A stretch of 8,570 nt of DNA from Tidjanibacter sp. (GTDB lineage Bacteria; Bacteroidota; Bacteroidia; Bacteroidales; Rikenellaceae): the NCBI GenBank assembly GCA_017630115.1, contig JAGBVY010000001.1, forward strand, positions 1-8,570. Reading direction: 5' to 3'. Below, piece by piece: positions 5,212 to 8,570 of this stretch. Position numbers and translations under genes: made by a program. A model generated the notes under the pieces. That model saw only the letters and a list, made by a program, of their open reading frames with translations. It was not told the origin of the DNA and did no database searches. The stretch's first letter is position 1. Each line of letters begins with the position of its first letter.

Positions 5212-5219
5212 TATTTTTG
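5212..5219 (+). promoter_or_regulatory. Probable -7 element of the HU-fold gene
   Basis: TATTTTTG matches TAnnTTTG. The nearest TTTG upstream (5185-5188) is 23 bp away, a few bp longer than the usual 19-21, so the -33 contact may be weak or absent. The predicted start near 5226 leaves a leader of about 30 nt before the ATG at 5258. Confidence 0.5.
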
Positions 5220-5257
5220 GGAGTTATTTCTGTATATAAACAAATCATCATAGAGCT

Positions 5258-6136
5258 ATGACAACCAAAATTAGCGCAATCATCGCGCAATACATCAAAA
5301 GCGAAACAAGGCTTATAATCCCCGAAGTGGGCACCCTCATCCGTCGCAAGGAGAGTGGAGAGATTGTCTTTATGGAGATGCTCAAAAAGAACGACGGCAC
5401 ACTCGTAGGTCTGGTGGTAAACATCCTCGATGTAAGCCCCAGCAAGGCAGGCGAGATTGTGGGTCGCTACATCCGCACCATAAAGAGTCAGCTCTCTACG
5501 AGCAAGAAGTTTATTCTCGATGGCGTTGGTGTGCTACTTGCACGTCCCGACGGCAGCGTCGATTTTTCGTTCAATCCTTTTGCTCAGACACTCCCCGGCA
5601 CCGAGGATGATGAGTATGGCTACTTAGACGAGCCTACCCCCCAGCCCACCGTAGAGAAAGAGGAAACGACTCCCGAAGTGGCCGAGGATGAAACCAAGCA
5701 AGAGGCTACCAAGGAGCCAGAGTCGCAGCCCAAAGAGGAGGTGAAGGTAGTTGAGCCCGCTCCTAAGCCAAGCGCAAAGCCCGAGGAGAGCAACGTGGAG
5801 GTGCTTGAAGATGAGATTCCTCAGCCCAAACCCGAGCCAAGACCTCAGCCACAACCCAAGCCTCAACCCAAACCTCAACCCACACCTCAGCCCAAACCTC
5901 AGCCCACACCCAAGAGAGTGATTGATGCTTTCGGCGAAGAGCCTGAGGTGAAAGCACCCGTCAAGCCCAGCGCCCCCAAAGTGCAGCCCCGTCAACTTCG
6001 TAAGAAGCTCGACCCGATAACCATCGTGGCTCTTGTGGCTGTGGCTATGGCTATTGCCGCATTCATTTGGGGCTTAGTGCCTTCGGGTGATCGCCTTGAA
6101 GTGGAAGTGGAACAGGCTGTGGAGGTTATAGAGTAG
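5258..6136 (+). CDS. Membrane-anchored HU-fold (CCDC81-like) protein
   Basis: A 292-residue protein in three parts. Residues 1-108 resemble the Bacteroidota HU/CCDC81-like domain: a helical start (ISAIIAQYIKSE), the strand segment LIIPEVGTLIRR (19-30), then SPSKAGEIVGRYIRTIKSQL (60-79), KKFILDGVGVLL (83-94) and VDFSFNPF (101-108). Residues 109-250 form a low-complexity acidic, proline-rich linker, including a PQPKPQPTP tract at 188-218. Residues 252-274 form one transmembrane helix (ITIVALVAVAMAIAAFIWGL) preceded by RQLRKK, which predicts a cytoplasmic N-terminus and a short acidic periplasmic tail of about 17 residues. Relatives usually carry a C-terminal peptidoglycan-binding SPOR domain; none is present here, and the next gene begins 50 bp later, so it has not been frameshifted out of view. 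The likely role is tethering DNA or another partner to the inner membrane. This is inference. Confidence 0.75.
   Translation: MTTKISAIIAQYIKSETRLIIPEVGTLIRRKESGEIVFMEMLKKNDGTLVGLVVNILDVSPSKAGEIVGRYIRTIKSQLSTSKKFILDGVGVLLARPDGSVDFSFNPFAQTLPGTEDDEYGYLDEPTPQPTVEKEETTPEVAEDETKQEATKEPESQPKEEVKVVEPAPKPSAKPEESNVEVLEDEIPQPKPEPRPQPQPKPQPKPQPTPQPKPQPTPKRVIDAFGEEPEVKAPVKPSAPKVQPRQLRKKLDPITIVALVAVAMAIAAFIWGLVPSGDRLEVEVEQAVEVIE
5819..5911 (+). repeat. Proline/glutamine-rich coding repeat
   Basis: Imperfect in-frame 6- and 12-bp repeats of the CCT-CAG-CCC-AAA type encode a (P-Q-P-K/T) tract, residues 188-218 of the HU-fold protein. Third-position variation (CAG/CAA, AAA/AAG, CCC/CCT) suggests selection for the amino acid pattern rather than a recent pure DNA expansion. 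It makes a stiff, extended linker between the DNA-binding domain and the membrane helix. Confidence 0.85.
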
Positions 6137-6186
6137 TGCCAACAAGTGCCACTACAACCGATTTAAGAATTTACAACTAATAGAGA

Positions 6187-7395
6187 ATGGTTGATCTATT
6201 TTCAATAAAACAACGCTTTGGTATCATTGGCAATAGCGAGCCACTAAATAGGGCCATTGAGATGGCCGTAAAGGTCGCACCAACCGACCTAACGGTACTT
6301 ATCACGGGCGAGAGCGGTGTGGGTAAGGAGTTCTTCCCACAGATTATCCACCAGCACTCCTCGCGCAAACACCAGAAATATGTGGCTATCAACTGCGGAG
6401 CAATACCCGAAGGTACGATTGACTCGGAGCTTTTCGGCCATGAGAAGGGTTCGTTTACGGGCGCTATTGAGGCCCGCAAAGGCTATTTCGAGGAGGCCGA
6501 CGGAGGTACGCTATTTCTCGACGAGGTGGCCGAGTTGCCACTCTCAACTCAGGTGCGCCTATTGAGGGTGCTCCAAACGGGCGAGTTTCTGCGCGTGGGT
6601 TCGGCCAAACCACAGAAAACCAATGTCAGGGTGGTGGCTGCAACAAACATCAATCTTGTGCAGGCCATTGCCGACGGCAAGTTCCGCGAGGACCTCTACT
6701 ACCGTCTGGCCACCGTACCCATTGCCGTACCACCCCTGCGTCAGCGCAAGGAGGATATTCACCTGCTTTTCAGAAAATTTGCTTCGGATGTGTCGATAAA
6801 CTGCAAGATGCCCACCATAACCCTCGACGAGGCAGCGCGCACAATGCTCGAAAACTACTACTGGAAGGGCAACATACGTCAGCTCAAAAATGTGGCCGAG
6901 CAGATATCTATCCTCGAACCATCGAGGCTTATTACTGAGCAGACACTGAGCCACTATTTGCCAATGGAGGGTGTTGGTTCAACGCCCATTGTTGTGGGCG
7001 GCGCTCCCTCGGAGGATTTCTCCAACGAACGCGAACTACTCTACAAGGTGCTCTACGATATGAGGCGCGATTTGACCGACGTAAAACGTATGCTTATGGA
7101 GGTTATGAGCGGCTCAACAACCCCATCGCCCTACGACGAGCCTCGTGGTGGAGGGTCGGTAGCGGGCTATCTGCCCTCGTCAAACAGCTACGCACCCGAA
7201 CCTCAGGAGACCATAGGCGAAGAGGTTTTCGACGAGCCCACGCGCCCACTCTCCAAGGAGGATATGCAGCGTGAGGCCATTGTCAGAGCTCTGCGTCATA
7301 CGGGTGGCAAACGTAGAGAGGCCGCCAAGGAGCTCTTTATGAGCGAGAGAACATTGTATAGGAAAATTAAAGACCTCGGTATAGATGAAATTTAA
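6187..7395 (+). CDS. Sigma-54 activator (AAA+ bEBP) without a sensor domain
   Basis: A 402-residue bacterial enhancer-binding protein that would use ATP hydrolysis to open sigma-54 RNA polymerase promoters. The AAA+ domain starts almost at residue 1: Walker A GESGVGKE (41-48), the sigma-54 contact loop GSFTGA (88-93, consensus GAFTGA), Walker B GGTLFLDE (106-113), VRVVAATN (147-154), FREDLYYRL with putative arginine fingers Arg167 and Arg173, PPLRQRKEDI (182-191) and YWKGNIRQLKN (225-235). A linker follows with a likely coiled coil at 281-309 (ERELLYKVL...RMLMEVM). A Fis-type helix-turn-helix closes the protein at 362-400 (EAIVRALRHTGGKRREAAKE, then SERTLYRKIKDLGI). No receiver, GAF or PAS domain is present, so activity must be set by expression, a partner protein or the linker. 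Its 3' end overlaps the lptE start by 11 bp. The 50-bp gap upstream has no consensus promoter but has a repeated AGTGCCA. Confidence 0.93.
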   Translation: MVDLFSIKQRFGIIGNSEPLNRAIEMAVKVAPTDLTVLITGESGVGKEFFPQIIHQHSSRKHQKYVAINCGAIPEGTIDSELFGHEKGSFTGAIEARKGYFEEADGGTLFLDEVAELPLSTQVRLLRVLQTGEFLRVGSAKPQKTNVRVVAATNINLVQAIADGKFREDLYYRLATVPIAVPPLRQRKEDIHLLFRKFASDVSINCKMPTITLDEAARTMLENYYWKGNIRQLKNVAEQISILEPSRLITEQTLSHYLPMEGVGSTPIVVGGAPSEDFSNERELLYKVLYDMRRDLTDVKRMLMEVMSGSTTPSPYDEPRGGGSVAGYLPSSNSYAPEPQETIGEEVFDEPTRPLSKEDMQREAIVRALRHTGGKRREAAKELFMSERTLYRKIKDLGIDEI

Positions 7396-7900
7396 TAAGT
7401 TTGCATTTGTAGCAATCGTGGCGTTCGTTATGGGCGCTGCAAGTGGCTGTACGGTAAAATACTCATTCTCGGGCGCTTCCATACCATTGGAGGCAAAGAC
7501 AGTGAGTGTACCCTATTTCCCCAACAACGCTCCTATGGTTGCGCCCACTCTGAGCTCGACAATCACTGAGGCTCTGCAAGATAAGTTTGCACGTCAGACC
7601 AAGTTGCAGCTTGTCGATTCGGGAGGCGATTTGGCCTTTGAGGGTGAGATTTCCAACTACACCTCCACCCCTGCGGCCATCACCTCAGCCGAGACGGCGG
7701 CAATGAACCGACTAACCATTACGGTTAAGGTGAAGTTTACCAACGTCTATGAGCCTCAGAACAACTACAACAAGTCGTTCAGCGCCTTTGCCGAATACGA
7801 CGCCAACCAACTCTTGCAGGACATTCAGGACCAACTCATTACGGAGATTTGCGAACAACTCGTGCAAGATATTTTCAATGCCGCCGTGGCCAACTGGTAG
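7385..7900 (+). CDS. lptE: LptE-family LPS-assembly lipoprotein
   Basis: A 171-residue lipoprotein of the Bacteroidota LptE family, the outer-membrane partner of the LptD barrel in inserting lipopolysaccharide into the outer leaflet. The signal peptide MKFNKFAFVAIVAFVMGA leads to a lipobox ASGC with the lipidated Cys22. The mature start KYSFSGASIP (25-34) and the segment KTVSVPYFPNNAP (38-50) are typical of the family, followed by STITEALQDKFARQTKLQLV and a central strand-rich region with FEGEISNYTSTP (84-95) and RLTITVKVKFTNVYEP. The helical C-terminus (QLITEICEQLVQDIFNAAVA) also fits the family. The ATG at 7385 lies inside the end of the activator gene (11-bp overlap), so translational coupling is likely. 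The identification rests on family pattern and on the order activator-lptE-TPR-secG known from Bacteroidota genomes. Confidence 0.9.
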   Translation: MKFNKFAFVAIVAFVMGAASGCTVKYSFSGASIPLEAKTVSVPYFPNNAPMVAPTLSSTITEALQDKFARQTKLQLVDSGGDLAFEGEISNYTSTPAAITSAETAAMNRLTITVKVKFTNVYEPQNNYNKSFSAFAEYDANQLLQDIQDQLITEICEQLVQDIFNAAVANW

Positions 7901-7925
7901 TAACCCACAAACAGAATCTTAGACT

Positions 7926-8423
7926 ATGAGTCAGATAGTAAATTTATGGTCGGGAGTGGCCACCACCACACTCAAAGAGATAGCGCTCAGGTATCCGTGG
8001 TGGGGGGCGGTGAAGATGGCACTACACAATAGGGGCGAGAAGATTGAGGACAGCATACTCTATGCTACCAAACTGCGCCAACGAATGAGCCCCGCAGCGC
8101 CCGCATTGAAGCAGATTGACGCCGCCGAATTTCAACGTAGCTCGACGCTCTCCATAATAGACGATTTTCTGCTCGAAGGCGAACATCGTATAACCATCGG
8201 GGAGGCCACCACCGACGAAGAGTTGTCGCCAATGGGCCAGTCAGATGAGGATGAAGAGGAGTTTGTGAGCGAAGAATTGGCAGAAATTTATGCAAAACAG
8301 CACCTTTTTGACCTCGCAATTGAGATATATCAAAAATTAAGTTTGCAAGATTCACAAAAAAGTATTTATTTTGCCGAACTTATTGAGGAGCTAAAACAAA
8401 AGCAGCTCGAAGAAAGACAATAA
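7926..8423 (+). CDS. Small TPR-motif protein between lptE and secG
   Basis: A 165-residue soluble protein with no signal peptide or membrane segment. The N-terminal part (residues 16-55) is helical with a tetratricopeptide-like LRYPWW turn (21-26), matching the start of the longer TPR proteins found at this position in Bacteroides. The middle (about 76-113) is acidic and probably disordered, with IIDDFLLEGE (77-86) and DEDEEEF (107-113). The C-terminal part (114-148: SEELAEIYAKQHLFDLAIEI, then YQKLSLQD and SIYFAEL) forms one recognisable TPR-like helix pair and capping helix. The protein is shorter than its usual counterparts, lacking several central residues. Function is unknown; the conserved place beside lptE and secG suggests a role in envelope biogenesis or secretion, as an adaptor. 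It starts 25 bp after lptE and ends 23 bp before secG. Confidence 0.8.
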   Translation: MSQIVNLWSGVATTTLKEIALRYPWWGAVKMALHNRGEKIEDSILYATKLRQRMSPAAPALKQIDAAEFQRSSTLSIIDDFLLEGEHRITIGEATTDEELSPMGQSDEDEEEFVSEELAEIYAKQHLFDLAIEIYQKLSLQDSQKSIYFAELIEELKQKQLEERQ

Positions 8424-8446
8424 AAATAATTAAATACAACAACACA

Positions 8447-8570
8447 ATGTACACATTTCTTGTAATTTTGATTCTTATCGCCAGCATCCTGCTCGTATTG
8501 TCGGTGTTGGCTCAGAGCCCCAAGAGCGGTATGGCAGCAAACTTTGGCGCATCGAACCAAGTAATGGGCG
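8447..8570 (+). CDS. secG: SecG, preprotein translocase subunit (5' part)
   Basis: The first 41 codons of secG, cut by the window edge. The protein starts MYTFLVILILIASILLVLSV, a first transmembrane helix, followed by LAQSPKSGMAANFGASNQVM, the cytoplasmic loop with the family pattern Q-x-x-K-x-G (seen as QSPKSG) before helix two. SecG is the small inner-membrane partner of SecYE that aids SecA-driven protein export. The ATG at 8447-8449 is the first in frame and gives the standard SecG N-terminus. It is the last visible gene of the lptE operon. Confidence 0.93.
   Translation, partial: MYTFLVILILIASILLVLSVLAQSPKSGMAANFGASNQVMG

Noticed and set aside
5819..5911. Mobile or minisatellite insertion in the HU-fold gene
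   Set aside because: The repeat is in frame, codon-diversified and makes a sensible proline-rich linker between domain and membrane helix.

Overview
The window reads as chromosomal DNA of a gut-type Bacteroidota (Bacteroidales), possibly an Alistipes/Rikenellaceae-like species; the exact genus is inference. Several promoters fit the Bacteroidota primary sigma-factor consensus (TTTG at -33, TAnnTTTG at -7). The gene set (TupA-like ATP-grasp protein, PF13568-type outer-membrane barrel, HU-fold protein with a long linker, and the order sigma-54 activator / LptE / TPR protein / SecG) is typical of that phylum. No mobile element, CRISPR array, tRNA or rRNA was found.

Layout. 1-275 is non-coding: a strong terminator for a plus-strand gene to the left, a heptanucleotide repeat tract and a long inverted repeat. 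A TupA-like ATP-grasp gene (minus) and a FlK-like hot-dog thioesterase gene (plus) then diverge from two interleaved consensus promoters. The thioesterase gene converges on a YeiH-family transporter gene (minus) across a shared bidirectional terminator. The 253-bp gap between yeiH and the divergent outer-membrane barrel gene holds two more heptanucleotide arrays and a close match to a sigma-54 (-24/-12) promoter pointing at the barrel gene. The barrel gene converges on a fold-III PLP amino-acid decarboxylase gene (arginine-decarboxylase-like, minus), again with a shared terminator.

From 5258 to the right edge all genes are on the plus strand: a membrane-anchored HU-fold protein, a sigma-54 AAA+ activator with no N-terminal sensor domain, an LptE-family lipoprotein whose start overlaps the activator's end, a small acidic TPR protein, and the start of secG. 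Gaps of -11, 25 and 23 bp make activator-lptE-TPR-secG a likely single transcript, linking a transcription activator with LPS delivery to the outer membrane and Sec secretion. The HU-fold gene sits 50 bp upstream and may be co-transcribed.

No wholly new system is evident. The most interesting points are regulatory: a sigma-54 promoter on a barrel gene about 3.3 kb from a sensor-less sigma-54 activator, interleaved divergent promoters that also correct a start codon, three unrelated 7-bp tandem repeat arrays in intergenic DNA, and an HU domain tethered to the inner membrane.
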